A DNA stretch of 64,000 bases from JADGRA01 sp052143535 (GTDB lineage: Bacteria > Myxococcota > Myxococcia > Myxococcales > Myxococcaceae): NCBI GenBank assembly GCA_052143535.1, contig JBKQSS010000053.1:1-64000 (forward strand), given 5' to 3'. The position numbers and the translations under genes are program-made. This document shows, one piece after another, positions 1 through 8,281 of the stretch (position 1 is its first letter; each line of letters opens with the position of its first letter). The notes under the pieces are model-generated. The model worked only from the letters and a program-made list of their open reading frames with translations. It was not told the origin of the DNA and searched no databases.

Positions 1-1058
1 TCGAGGCTCAGCCCAGTTGGCAGCGCCGACTGCACCGAGTACGAGGCGACCGCTCCGCCGCTGCTGGTCGGGGTGTTTTGCGGGATGGCCACGCCCTTGG
101 TGTACGTCGCGGGGTTGGTCGAGTAGGTGAGGCCCGTCGGCGGCAAGTCATTGACGGTGATGCTGACGCTCACCATCGCGTGGCCTGTCACGTTGGTGGC
201 CGTAACGGTATAGCTGGCGGTTGCAGCGACGGCAGTGGGCGTGCCGGAGATGACGCCGGTGCTCATGTCGAAGAGCAGGCCCGCCGGCAGGCTGGGCGAC
301 ACCGAGTAGGAAGTAGCGGTGCCGCCGCTGTTGCTCGGCATATTCGGCGCAATGGCCGTCCCCTTGGTGTACGTCGCCGGGTTGGAGGAGTAGGTGAGGT
401 TGGTGGGCGCCGCGTCGTTGACGGTGATGCTGAGGCTGGCCGTCGTGGGGCCCCCGGAGTTGCTCGCTGTGACGGTGTAGCTGCCCGTCGCCGCCACCAC
501 AGTGGGCGTCCCCGAAATGACACCGGAGCCAGTGTCCAGGCTTAAGCCAGCCGGAAGGGCGGGCGACACCGAGTAGCCAGTGACGGCGCCACCTTTACTG
601 CTCGGCATGTTGAGCGGGATGGCCGTCTCTTTGGTGTACGTCGCCGGGTTGGACGAGTAGGTGAGGGTATTGGGCGGCACGTCATTGACGGTGATGCTCA
701 AGCTCACCGTCGTCTGGCCCCCGGAGTTGCTCGCTGTGACGGTGTAGCTGTCCGTCGCCGCGATGGCGGTGGGCGTCCCCGAAATGACGCCAGTGCTGGT
801 GTCGAAGCTCAGTCCCGCTGGGACGTCGGGCGTCACCGAGTAGGAAGCAACGGCGCCGCCGCTGCTGCTCGGCATGTTCGCCGTAATGGGGACACCGAGC
901 GTGTAGACCGCCGGGTTGGAGGTGTACGTGAGGTCGCTGGGCTTCTGCAGCTCGGTGGGGTTGGGGCTTGAAGCGCCAGGGCAACCCACGCTGCCCAGGC
1001 CGAGCACCGCGACGGCTAAGACGAGTACGAAACCGCCACTCGGGCGACGTTGGTACAT
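1..1058 (-). CDS. Ig-like repeat lipoprotein, 3' end outside window
   Basis: Reading from position 1058 leftwards the frame is open to the window edge, so the gene is cut and its C-terminus is not visible. The N-terminus has a charged start, a hydrophobic stretch and a Cys near residue 27 (GLGSVGC), which reads as a lipoprotein signal. After it come repeats of about 89 residues, each with the pattern LPAGLSLDT-SGVISGTPT and SYTVTASN-G, ending in LSITVND. This is the He_PIG-type putative Ig fold found in secreted and surface proteins. The ATG at 1058 was chosen because a purine-rich AGGAAGGGG lies about 5 nt upstream; an in-frame GTG sits directly before it. Probably a surface-anchored binding or adhesion protein; its ligand cannot be inferred. 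Confidence 0.8.
   Translation of the reverse strand, partial: MYQRRPSGGFVLVLAVAVLGLGSVGCPGASSPNPTELQKPSDLTYTSNPAVYTLGVPITANMPSSSGGAVASYSVTPDVPAGLSFDTSTGVISGTPTAIAATDSYTVTASNSGGQTTVSLSITVNDVPPNTLTYSSNPATYTKETAIPLNMPSSKGGAVTGYSVSPALPAGLSLDTGSGVISGTPTVVAATGSYTVTASNSGGPTTASLSITVNDAAPTNLTYSSNPATYTKGTAIAPNMPSNSGGTATSYSVSPSLPAGLLFDMSTGVISGTPTAVAATASYTVTATNVTGHAMVSVSITVNDLPPTGLTYSTNPATYTKGVAIPQNTPTSSGGAVASYSVQSALPTGLSL
101..901 (-). repeat. 267-bp tandem coding repeats (Ig-like domains)
   Basis: A landmark beginning TGTACGTCGC on the plus strand recurs at 101, 368 and 635, and in diverged form at 902. The spacing is exactly 267 bp (89 codons) each time. The repeats encode successive He_PIG-like domains of the lipoprotein. 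They are similar but not identical at the DNA level, consistent with old or gene-converted domain duplication. The array continues past the left edge. Confidence 0.85.
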
Positions 1059-1498
1059 CACATCCCCTTCCTTTCGACGGCCCCCCAAAGGGACGTAGTG
1101 GGTCATCTGCCTGAGAGAGCCAGACGGTCCCCAGCGCCTACCAAAAACCACCTCATCGCACGCGCCGCCGAGAAACTGGACGACAGCGGTGCCGAGTGCA
1201 ACGGGTGAAAAATGACCTTCAGGACGTGTCTGGACTCAAGAAAAGCCAGTCTCTTTTCGAGCCGAAGGAAGAAACCGACAGCTTCGCGCCAGTCCGAGCT
1301 ACCCCTTCAGAGTTCAGAAGCCGTGGAGCGAATTCCCACACTGACGGTGAGTGCTCCTCGCGACTTGCTGAGGGGCCGCCCCCAGCCGAGCTCGACGCTG
1401 TCCCGACCCCCGGACTCCGGGCCGCCCCCAACTCCGCGAGGAAGGCCTTTGGACTAACTCTTCTGTCGGCCACACGGCGCCAGAAGTCGCAGCCCTTC
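1059..1498. other. Non-coding gap
   Basis: About 440 bp between the start of the Ig-repeat lipoprotein gene and the end of the tetR gene. Open frames here lack recognisable protein content. I see no convincing promoter, RNA or repeat, apart from the ribosome-binding site of the lipoprotein gene at about 1064-1075. Confidence 0.5.
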
Positions 1499-2062
1499 CT
1501 AGCGCGTGCGACCGATGGCCAGAATGAGAAGGCGCAGCTCGTCGCCGAGCAGGTCAAGCGAAGCCTCGGGTCCAGCGAGCGCGAAACCGTGGACCAGGTC
1601 AACGAAGGCGTTTCGAGCAATTTGCAGCTGCCCTGGCCGGAGCCGCCTCGAGCCCAGAGCGGTGCAGAACAGCCCGTTGAAGTGCTGAACGGGGCCGGCC
1701 AGCGCCGCGTCTGAGGCGGTGACCAAGTAGCCCAGCAAGTGACGCGAGCTTTTTAGGAATCGCCCGTACGCGAGGCCGAGCGCGAGCAGTCGTGCGCCTA
1801 CCTCCCGCTGGTGCAGTCTGGGTCGGAACCGCTGGTAGCGGTATGCAGCCGTGGCGCGGAGGACCGCCTCCTTGCTTTCGAAGTAGTGGTAGGCGGCCAT
1901 CGGGTTTACTCCCAACCGCTGTCCGAGGGCGCGCATCGTCACCCCATTGGGCCCCCGCTCCTCGAGCAGCTCGAGCGCAGTCGCCATCAGCCGTCGGCGG
2001 TCAAGGAGCGGCTGGGAAGGCCGGCCCGTGGACGCAAGACGTACGAGTTCGTGCTGAGGCAC
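1499..2062 (-). CDS. TetR-family transcriptional regulator (5' end probably altered)
   Basis: The product has a TetR-type N-terminal helix-turn-helix: a helix with ALELLEERG, then TMRALGQRLGV, then the recognition-helix signature AAYHYFESKEAVL. A TetR C-terminal-like helical domain follows. The start is uncertain. No ATG precedes the HTH except one at 1987, which would cut into the first helix. The nearest upstream start is a GTG at 2062, and it lies inside sequence that on the plus strand encodes the dihydrofolate-reductase-like fragment. The natural 5' end and promoter therefore seem to have been lost in a deletion that joined the two genes. Expression and function are doubtful. The family normally represses a neighbouring gene in response to a small ligand. 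Confidence 0.65.
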   Translation of the reverse strand: MPQHELVRLASTGRPSQPLLDRRRLMATALELLEERGPNGVTMRALGQRLGVNPMAAYHYFESKEAVLRATAAYRYQRFRPRLHQREVGARLLALGLAYGRFLKSSRHLLGYLVTASDAALAGPVQHFNGLFCTALGSRRLRPGQLQIARNAFVDLVHGFALAGPEASLDLLGDELRLLILAIGRTR

Positions 2063-2416
2063 CTCGCCGGGGGCGGCCCATGGCTCTACCGCGGCAAACG
2101 CTGCGTGGTGGTGACGCACCGTGCGGTGCAAGCACAAAACGGCGAGCGCGCCTTTGCCGGCGAACCCACCGAGTTGTTGGCTCAGCTCCAAGCCGAGGGC
2201 GCCCGCCACATTTACGTCGATGGGGGCGTGGTGATTCGAAGCTTCCTCGCTGCCGGGTTGCTCGACGACCTCACCATGACGGTGGTGCCTTCCCTCATTG
2301 GCGAGGGGTTGCCGCTGTTTGGCGGGCTGAAGCTGGAATCGGGCCTGCTCCTCGACGGCGTCAAGTCCTTCGGAGACCAGCTGGTCCAGCTACGCTACCG
2401 GCTGCGCCAGCCTTAG
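2030..2416 (+). pseudogene. Truncated dihydrofolate-reductase-like (RibD C-terminal family) fragment
   Basis: From 2030 the frame encodes 128 residues that match the C-terminal two thirds of the RibD_C/DHFR-like family: an opening GRKTYE, then CVVVTH, the nucleotide-binding YVDGG, and a DDLTMTVVPSLIGEGLPLF segment, ending normally at 2416. The usual first 45-50 residues, with the substrate-binding SLDG motif, are missing. The upstream DNA is instead the antisense of the tetR gene. No start codon with a ribosome-binding site lies in a sensible place. I read this as a remnant left by deletion of a divergent promoter region. The family reduces folate-like or pteridine-like substrates; this fragment should be inactive. 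Confidence 0.7.
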
Positions 2417-2458
2417 ACGGGGTTCGGGGGGGCTGCGCCGGGCGGCTCCGGAGCGCCT

Positions 2459-3526
2459 CTAGGGAGGCAACAAGGCGTCTAGGGCCGCGGCGTCGTCTCC
2501 GAGAACATCCCACTGCATCCGGAATGGGTCGCCAAAAATGGTTGCACCGCCGGCCTGGTCCACCAGGTGGGTCGCGAGAAGGCCGTACTGCTCGGAAGCC
2601 TGGAAGAGTTGTTCGGCGACCACCAGGCGCCGCTCGTTTCGGGCACCCTCCCCCACTGGCTCGCGCAGCACTCGCTCGAAATACTGGACGCCGATTTCTC
2701 GAGCGCGCGCCTGGTGCGCAACCGCAATGACAACCAGAACCGAGTCCCACGCGCTCGGGTCAATCTTGGAGATTGCAAGACGAGTGGTCTCCACTGCGGC
2801 GTGGAGCGCTTTCAGGCTTTCCTCTGCGATGTCATGGAGATTGTCGCTGAGGTCGCCACGAACGGACTCGAAATAGGCCTTTTGGGCGCTTGGACCAAGT
2901 CCCCCGGTGGAGAAGCTGGCGACAGCTTCTCGCGTACGTTCCAAGAGTCTCAGCTCGCGGTGATAGAGAGGTGGAGGAAGCAACGTCGCCGTCGGGGACG
3001 AGCCTTCTTTCAGCTGGTCCAAAACGAGGTCGAGAGTCTCCAGTGTCCGGGCCACCTGCTGGTTCCGGGCAGCGCCCGGAGGCTCGGCGAAGAGCAATGC
3101 TGCCAAGAAGACAGCGTGGGACACATCCTTGACCGGGTGGTAGGCCTTGGGAACGACGAAGGTACGAAGGATTTCCTTCCCCCTGTAGCGCGCTTCGTAG
3201 AGGCCGAACGAGTAGCGCAGAACGAGCCGTTTCGATTCGAGCTCCACACATTGCTGGGCGCGTGCCCTGGCGTGGGCCTCGAGAAACTCAGCGTTGAGCT
3301 CGGAAAGGGGCCCCTTCACCCCGAACTCTGCTTCCGCCGTCCCGTGGACCTCTGCAGCGCACCATGGCGAGGCCGTCGCTGTCGGAGTTTTCGGGGCCGG
3401 CTCCGCCGGGGCGCTCGGGGTCGGCTGCAGATGCGCACCGCAGCCGAAGAAAAGCCCGAGGAGCAGGGGCAGAAACCGAAGGCCTCGGGCCACTGTCCGG
3501 CCGCTCTGGAGCATCAGTCTTGACAT
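2459..3526 (-). CDS. Hypothetical lipoprotein, 355 aa
   Basis: The N-terminus has Arg residues, a hydrophobic run LPLLLGLFF and a Cys (LFFGCG), so it is a likely lipoprotein. A Pro/Ala-rich linker (PTPSAPAEPAPKTPT) follows, as is usual for outer-membrane lipoproteins. The remainder is mostly helical with no domain I recognise. It includes a central DNLHDIAEESLKALHAAVE segment and a C-terminal part with YGLLATHLVDQAGG. The ATG at 3526 was chosen because GGAGG lies about 10 nt upstream. It is a single-gene unit, convergent with the DHFR-like fragment. Function unknown. Confidence 0.7.
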   Translation of the reverse strand: MSRLMLQSGRTVARGLRFLPLLLGLFFGCGAHLQPTPSAPAEPAPKTPTATASPWCAAEVHGTAEAEFGVKGPLSELNAEFLEAHARARAQQCVELESKRLVLRYSFGLYEARYRGKEILRTFVVPKAYHPVKDVSHAVFLAALLFAEPPGAARNQQVARTLETLDLVLDQLKEGSSPTATLLPPPLYHRELRLLERTREAVASFSTGGLGPSAQKAYFESVRGDLSDNLHDIAEESLKALHAAVETTRLAISKIDPSAWDSVLVVIAVAHQARAREIGVQYFERVLREPVGEGARNERRLVVAEQLFQASEQYGLLATHLVDQAGGATIFGDPFRMQWDVLGDDAAALDALLPP

Positions 3527-3836
3527 GAGCGGCTTCCTCCCAAACGTGCACCGCTAGAGCGCCTAGCCCAAACCGGACTCCTTCGGTAGGCGCCGCGCGC
3601 TCGGACGCGTTGCCTTTGTCGGGGGCACCCTACCCCTCAAGTGCCTCCGGCGGGACTGCCAGAGTCCAACCGCATTCTCGCCCAAGGCTAACGGCAGCCT
3701 TCGGGTAAACCCAGCCCCCAGCTCTTGTCCGCTTCGAGTTGCACCAGCTGGATGGCGTAGCGCGTCGCGATGGTGTGGACTGTTGTCCACGGCGTACGCC
3801 GCGCCGCTTCCGTCTTTGGAATGTCCTAGGTGTCTC

Positions 3837-4193
3837 GTGAAGTGGGAGAGACTCTGTGCGCTGGGCCATGAATTGCCGGAGGTGGCCGAGGGCCGGTGGT
3901 ACCGCACCGCGGCCTTGAACGTTCGCGGTAGGTACTTCGTTCGCCTCAAGGAGGACGGCCAGTCGGTCGTCTTTCGACTGGAGAACCTGGACGAACAGGA
4001 ATTCCTGACTGTGTCCCGGGGCGACCTCTACTACGTCACCGAGCATTACCGCGGGTACCGCGCCATCCTCGCCCGGCTGGCTGTGCTGCCAGTCTCAGAG
4101 TGCCGACAGAGGCTGGAGACGGCGTGGCGAGCAGTGGCACCCAAGGCACTTTTGAAGCAGCGCGAGTTGGCGCGACTTTCCAAGCGCGGCTGA
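3837..4193 (+). CDS. MmcQ/YjbR-family protein
   Basis: With a GTG start at 3837 the 118-residue product aligns along its length with the YjbR fold: an LGHELPEVAEG segment near the N-terminus, then VRGRYFVRLKEDG, then YYVTEHYRGYRAILARL, and a C-terminal WRAVAPKALL. YjbR proteins are small, double-wing, possibly DNA-binding domains of unknown role. A longer reading from a TTG at 3783 adds 18 residues that do not look family-like. The Shine-Dalgarno upstream is weak. A second, diverged family member is encoded at 7292-7705 on the other strand. Confidence 0.7.
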   Translation: MKWERLCALGHELPEVAEGRWYRTAALNVRGRYFVRLKEDGQSVVFRLENLDEQEFLTVSRGDLYYVTEHYRGYRAILARLAVLPVSECRQRLETAWRAVAPKALLKQRELARLSKRG

Positions 4194-4517
4194 AGAGGAC
4201 ATGTCCTCCCGGGAGGTGCCGAAGGCCTCGACAGCAAACCCGAGGAGCTGCCTCCGCCGGGCGCTGGAAGAGGAGAGAAGCCGCCTAACTGTAGAGGTGG
4301 CCGGCGCGGGCCAAATTCAACACGACTGACAAAACAGCGGTCCGAACTTCTGGATGACGCCGGCGGGGACTTGGGGGGTCCGCCTCGACTGCGGCTCGAG
4401 AAGACACAGGGCCAGTCATCGGGTGCGGCGGTGGCGGAGTGTGTGCGTCCGCAACGAAAGGAATTGGCGGGGGTTTAAACTCTGTAAGGCATGAAGGCCT
4501 GAAGGAGACGAAACGCC
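4194..4517. other. Intergenic region, no gene seen
   Basis: About 320 bp between the YjbR gene and the small exported protein gene. I see only the ribosome-binding site GAAGGAG before 4518. No clear promoter, RNA or repeat. Confidence 0.5.
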
Positions 4518-4829
4518 ATGAAGCCGTCGTTCACAACCGTGTTGCTTGCCGCTGCCGTTTTCTCCTCCGTGGCTGTTGCGGCGGAAGTCGACCAGCGCGA
4601 GGCCAATCAGCAAGGCCGCATCGCGCAGGGCGTGCGGAGCGGTCAGCTCACGGAGGGAGAGACTGCGCATCTCGAGCACCGTGAGGCTCACATCAGCAAC
4701 GAGATTGCGCGGGACCGCGCGGCCAACGGCGGCCACCTGACGGCGGCCGAACACGCCAAAGTCAACCGACAGCAGGACCGCACCAGCGGCGCCATTTACC
4801 GCGACAAGCACAACGCCAAGACGCGCTAG
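4518..4829 (+). CDS. Small exported helical protein, 103 aa
   Basis: The first 22 residues form a clear Sec signal peptide (MKPSFTTVLLAAAVFSSVAV, then AA|EV). The mature protein of about 80 residues is charged and helical. It contains two related segments, QGVRSGQLTEGETAHLEHRE and AANGGHLTAAEHAKVNRQQD, each resembling a G-x-LT-x-x-E helix cap, and ends in YRDKHNAKTR. I recall similar small periplasmic proteins of unknown function in many proteobacteria. The ATG follows GAAGGAG at good spacing. Probably monocistronic and periplasmic; function unknown. Confidence 0.7.
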   Translation: MKPSFTTVLLAAAVFSSVAVAAEVDQREANQQGRIAQGVRSGQLTEGETAHLEHREAHISNEIARDRAANGGHLTAAEHAKVNRQQDRTSGAIYRDKHNAKTR

Positions 4830-4974
4830 GCCCTCCGGCGCCTCCACCCCCCCTGCTGGCGGAGCCCTTGGCGCGGCGCGTTGGCGTTCCGGTCCCCGGC
4901 GAAAGCCTCGCTGGGTTTGGCGTTGGGGAGCAGCGGGAGGAAGCTGCGCACGCCAAAACCAGGAGGAGTCTCGG

Positions 4975-5532
4975 ATGGGGTCGACTTGGAGTGGCTCGTC
5001 TCGTTTTCTCGATGTCGCGTGCGTGCTGTTACTGACCGGAGGCTGCGCTTCCACACCCTCGCTGGTGCGTCCCACGGTCCCTAGTGCCATCGAAGCCCCG
5101 GCGACGGTGACTCTGGTGCTGCGCTGGTTTGCGCACGGGACCCAGAACTACACCTGCACCGCTCGCCCGGATGGGACGGGGGCCGACTGGAAGCTGACCG
5201 CTCCCGAGGCCACGCTGATGGCGGGGCCCGAGGCCGGTGCGCCGAGTGTTGGGACCCACGGGGCAGGCCCGTCCTGGGTTGCCACCGACGGCAGCCACTT
5301 CATCGGGAACGCCGCCGCCGCCCAGAAGGCCCCCTCGCCGGAGCCGACCGCCGTCGCCTGGCTGCTCGTCCCAAAGAAGGAGGGTGACGCCACCGGGACG
5401 CTGGGCGGGGTGGAGTACGTCCAGCGTGTGGACACCCACGGCGGTCAGGCGCCGACCACCGGGTGCAGTACTGCCGGCGTGGGCACCACGGTGAAGGTGC
5501 CTTACTCGGCGACGTACCTCTTCTACCGCTAG
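4975..5532 (+). CDS. DUF3455 domain lipoprotein
   Basis: This 185-residue protein starts with a short hydrophobic signal ending LLLTGGCAS, a lipobox-like site. The mature part follows the DUF3455 pattern: YTCTARPDG-WKLTAPEA, then GTHGAGPSWVATDGS, AVAWLLVPKK, GGVEYVQRVDTHGG and the C-terminal VPYSATYLFYR. The family is widespread in secreted proteins of bacteria and fungi and has no assigned biochemical role. The start is supported by GGAGGAG immediately upstream. It converges on the malic enzyme gene. Confidence 0.8.
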   Translation: MGSTWSGSSRFLDVACVLLLTGGCASTPSLVRPTVPSAIEAPATVTLVLRWFAHGTQNYTCTARPDGTGADWKLTAPEATLMAGPEAGAPSVGTHGAGPSWVATDGSHFIGNAAAAQKAPSPEPTAVAWLLVPKKEGDATGTLGGVEYVQRVDTHGGQAPTTGCSTAGVGTTVKVPYSATYLFYR

Positions 5533-5591
5533 GCAGTTGCCAGGCCGCGGCGGCGCGCCCTGTGCCTCTGGCCACAGGAAGGCCCGGGACT

Positions 5592-7292
5592 TCAGCTTGC
5601 CGGCAGAATGGAGACGTACTCCGGCGCCCAGACGGCCTCTTTCACCCTTTGACGGATGGCGCTCTCCGTCGCGGCGGGCGCGACGCCGGCCCGGACGGCT
5701 TCCAAGGCCACGGCCGAGGCAACGTCCTGGGCCACGGACGGGAGGGCCTCCAAGGGAGGAAGCAATGGCGCGCCGGCGTCCGTGCGTGCAGGCGAGAGCC
5801 CTCCCAACGCCTCGGCGGCGGCCAGCATCATCCCATCGGTGACGCGGGAGGCCCGCGAGGCCCTCACGCCCAGTCCCACGGCGGGGAAAATATAGAGGTT
5901 GTTGCACTGGGCGACGACGATGGTGCGCCCAGCGACGCGGACCGGCGGACAGGGGCTACCGCTGGCCACCAGCGCCTTCCCGTCGGTCCACCGCAGTAGG
6001 TCTTCCGGCGACGCCTCCTGGCGCTCGGTGGGATTGGAGAGCGGGAAAATGATGGGCCTGGACACCTTGCTGGCCATCGTCCGCACGGCAGCCTCTGAGA
6101 AAACGCCGGGCTGGGCGGAAACCCCCACCAGCACAGTCGCCCTGCCCCGCTTCAGCACGTCGAGCAACCCGATTTGACTCTCAGGGCCGGTCCCCCAGTC
6201 GGCGACGGCTTCCCGCGGCTGGGCGAACTCCCGCTGGATGGCTGAGAGGTTGCTCATGCCGCTGTGCAGCAGCCCATACAAGTCCAACAAGAAAAAGCGC
6301 CTCCTCGCCTCGGCCTCCGGGAGCCCGTCCCGCACCATCGCCAAGAGCAGGTGCTCGGCGAGCCCCGTGCCGGCGCTTCCAGCGCCGACGATGACCACGG
6401 TTTGCTCGGCGAGCCGTTCGCGCGTCACCTGAAGGGCGCCGTGCAGGGCCCCCACCACCACCGCCGCGGTCCCTTGGATGTCGTCGTTGAAGGTGCACAG
6501 ACGGTTCCGGTACTTCTCCAGCAGCGGCCGAGCGTGGGGCCGAGCGAAGTCCTCCCATTGCAACAGCCCATGCGGAAGGGTGCGTTCGACCGCGGACACG
6601 AAGGCCTCGACGAAGTCCCAGTACTCGTCGCCACCGATGCGCTCGTGTTTCCAACCGATGTAGTCCGGGGCCCGGAGCCGGTCAGGGTTGTTGGTGCCGA
6701 CATCCAGCAGCACCGGCAGCGTGCGGGACGGTTCGACGCCTCCAATGAGCGAGTAGAGCTGCAGCTTGCCGATGGGAATCCCCATTCCGCCCGCGCCTTG
6801 GTCCCCAATCCCCAGAATGCGCTCGCCGTCGGTGACGACGATGACCTCCGCCTCTCGGTACGGGCGGCTGTCGAGGAGTTCGTCGATGCGCTCCCTCAGC
6901 GGGTAGGAAATGAAGAGCCCCCGCGGGCGGCGATAGATGCGGGAGAAGTTGATGCACCCTTGCGCCACGGTGGGCGTGTAGACGATGGGCGTCATCTCCT
7001 CGATGTGCCGGCCGAGCAGGGCGAGACAAAGCGTCTCGTTGGCGTCCTGAAGGGCGCGCAAGTAGATGTGCCGCTCGAGGTCGTTGTCCTTGAGACGGTA
7101 GGCCTCGTAGGCCCGTGCACACTGCTGGTCCAGCGTCTCCACCACGGGCGGTAGCAGCCCATGGAGCCCCAGCGCGCTCCGCTCGCTGTCGGTGAAAGCC
7201 GTGCCTTTGTTCAGGACGGAGTCCGTCAGGAGCCGCTGCCCGCGCAAGGGTGTCCGAATGACCGACCCAGTCGGGTTCTCGGCGGGAGCCAC
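5592..7292 (-). CDS. maeA: NAD-dependent malic enzyme
   Basis: Oxidatively decarboxylates L-malate to pyruvate, linking the TCA cycle with pyruvate metabolism in the cytoplasm. The 566-residue length fits the large NAD-type (MaeA/SfcA) enzymes. Visible signatures are YTPTVAQGCINFS in the N-terminal domain, the malic-enzyme block VVTDGERILGIGDQGAGGMG, the metal-site region CTFNDDIQGTAAVV, and a Rossmann VVIVGAGSAGTGLAE. A second dinucleotide-domain signature is IIFPLSNPTE. The start is a GTG at 7292 that shares one base with the TAG stop of the upstream YjbR gene, so the two are probably cotranscribed. Cofactor preference (NAD over NADP) is inferred from overall similarity, not from a diagnostic residue. 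Confidence 0.92.
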   Translation of the reverse strand: MAPAENPTGSVIRTPLRGQRLLTDSVLNKGTAFTDSERSALGLHGLLPPVVETLDQQCARAYEAYRLKDNDLERHIYLRALQDANETLCLALLGRHIEEMTPIVYTPTVAQGCINFSRIYRRPRGLFISYPLRERIDELLDSRPYREAEVIVVTDGERILGIGDQGAGGMGIPIGKLQLYSLIGGVEPSRTLPVLLDVGTNNPDRLRAPDYIGWKHERIGGDEYWDFVEAFVSAVERTLPHGLLQWEDFARPHARPLLEKYRNRLCTFNDDIQGTAAVVVGALHGALQVTRERLAEQTVVIVGAGSAGTGLAEHLLLAMVRDGLPEAEARRRFFLLDLYGLLHSGMSNLSAIQREFAQPREAVADWGTGPESQIGLLDVLKRGRATVLVGVSAQPGVFSEAAVRTMASKVSRPIIFPLSNPTERQEASPEDLLRWTDGKALVASGSPCPPVRVAGRTIVVAQCNNLYIFPAVGLGVRASRASRVTDGMMLAAAEALGGLSPARTDAGAPLLPPLEALPSVAQDVASAVALEAVRAGVAPAATESAIRQRVKEAVWAPEYVSILPAS

Positions 7293-7705
7293 TAGGCCCT
7301 CGCCTTCCGGCGTCGTGTCAAACGCCGAGGGGCGGATGTCTGTCCGGCAGCAAGCAAGGCAGCCAGCTTCGGTGGGGCGACGGCCTGGTAACTTTCAACT
7401 AGCCAGCCCGCGAGCAGTCGTAGCGGCGGAGGCGAGCCCCGGGCAAAGCGGGCGGTGACCCAGCCGGCCTTTCCAAGGCCATAGCCCGTCGGTTCGGCAA
7501 AGGACAACATGAGTGCCGCGCCGTGCGACACGGGCAGTTTGACTGAGAGGCTGAGGTGCCCGGCGTCGTAGTGCATGAAGACGAAGACTTTCTTCTTCAC
7601 CTTGAGGGCGCGCTCGCCCCAGGGAAACTCTTCGTAAACCTCCGGGTAACCGAGCGCAATCTTCCGCAGCGCCGCCCCCGCCTTCACCATGCCGCTGACG
7701 GCCAC
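7292..7705 (-). CDS. MmcQ/YjbR-family protein
   Basis: A 137-residue protein of the YjbR fold: IALGYPEVYEEFPWGERALKVKKK at the start of the domain, FVFMHYDAG, a middle LSVKLP strand, and an ending ESYQAVAPPKLAALL. The tail is Arg/Lys-rich. A GTG at 7705 is used here; an ATG at 7690 would shorten it by five residues. The stop overlaps the start of maeA by one base, suggesting translational coupling, though no functional link with malic enzyme is known. It is clearly different in sequence from the YjbR gene at 3837. Confidence 0.75.
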   Translation of the reverse strand: MAVSGMVKAGAALRKIALGYPEVYEEFPWGERALKVKKKVFVFMHYDAGHLSLSVKLPVSHGAALMLSFAEPTGYGLGKAGWVTARFARGSPPPLRLLAGWLVESYQAVAPPKLAALLAAGQTSAPRRLTRRRKARA

Positions 7706-7799
7706 CGGACCCCCTTTTAGAAGCTAGAGAAGCTAGAGATGGCCGGCACCGCTGGCCTCTCCCGAGGTGGACCCGCAGGCCCGGCAAAAGATTTTTCGA

Positions 7800-8093
7800 C
7801 TATTTCTTGTCGAGCTGCTCCTTGGCCTTTTTTAGGAGGTCCTCAGACGTGGCCTGGGCCTGCTTGAGGATTTGCTCCGACTTCGCGCGAGCCTGCTCGA
7901 AGAAGCCCGAGGACTTGGACCGAGCCTGCTCGAGGAGCTCTTCGGCCTGCTGTTTGGCCTTGTCCACATCTCCTGTGTGTTGTGCCAGTGCGTCGAGAAA
8001 CTTCGCTCGCGCCTGGCTGTAGGCATCGCCCGCGAGCTTCTGCATTGACGTCGCAGCGTCGCGGAGGTTTGGGGGCAGGTCTTCCAGCTTCAT
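7800..8093 (-). CDS. Phasin/apolipoprotein-like coiled-coil protein
   Basis: Ninety-seven residues, nearly all predicted helix, with loose 11-residue repeats of the form EQARxKSxxxxxQA in the second half and a Lys-rich end. Such amphipathic 11-mers resemble apolipoproteins and phasins, which coat lipid or polymer surfaces. No signal peptide is present, so it is cytoplasmic. The ATG at 8093 was chosen over an upstream one because AGGAGG sits 8 nt before it. The true partner is unknown; it could also be a small stress-related coiled coil. Confidence 0.65.
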   Translation of the reverse strand: MKLEDLPPNLRDAATSMQKLAGDAYSQARAKFLDALAQHTGDVDKAKQQAEELLEQARSKSSGFFEQARAKSEQILKQAQATSEDLLKKAKEQLDKK

Positions 8094-8281
8094 GGCGTTT
8101 TCCTCCTCTGAGGGGTCCCACAGCGGCACCGGAAGGTTACACCGGCCCCGTGGGTGAGGGGCTGTCGATGGGCGCTGCCGATGTCAGGCTCAGGTCAGGC
8201 CATCGGGTACCGAGTGTTGGCCAGACCGCCCCCGACTAAATACCTGCCATTCGGCCGTTGCAGTGGGAGGGGCGCTCTGAG

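Noticed and set aside
1..900. Regular spacing that might suggest a CRISPR array
   Set aside because: Units are 267 bp, wholly coding and without short identical repeats separated by unique spacers.
1196..1714. A 172-codon plus-strand frame
   Set aside because: It is partly antisense to tetR and shows no domain or ribosome-binding site.
5559..5578. Hairpin CCTGTG / CACAGG between the DUF3455 and maeA genes
   Set aside because: Only 6 bp with an 8-nt loop and no T-run; too weak to call a terminator.
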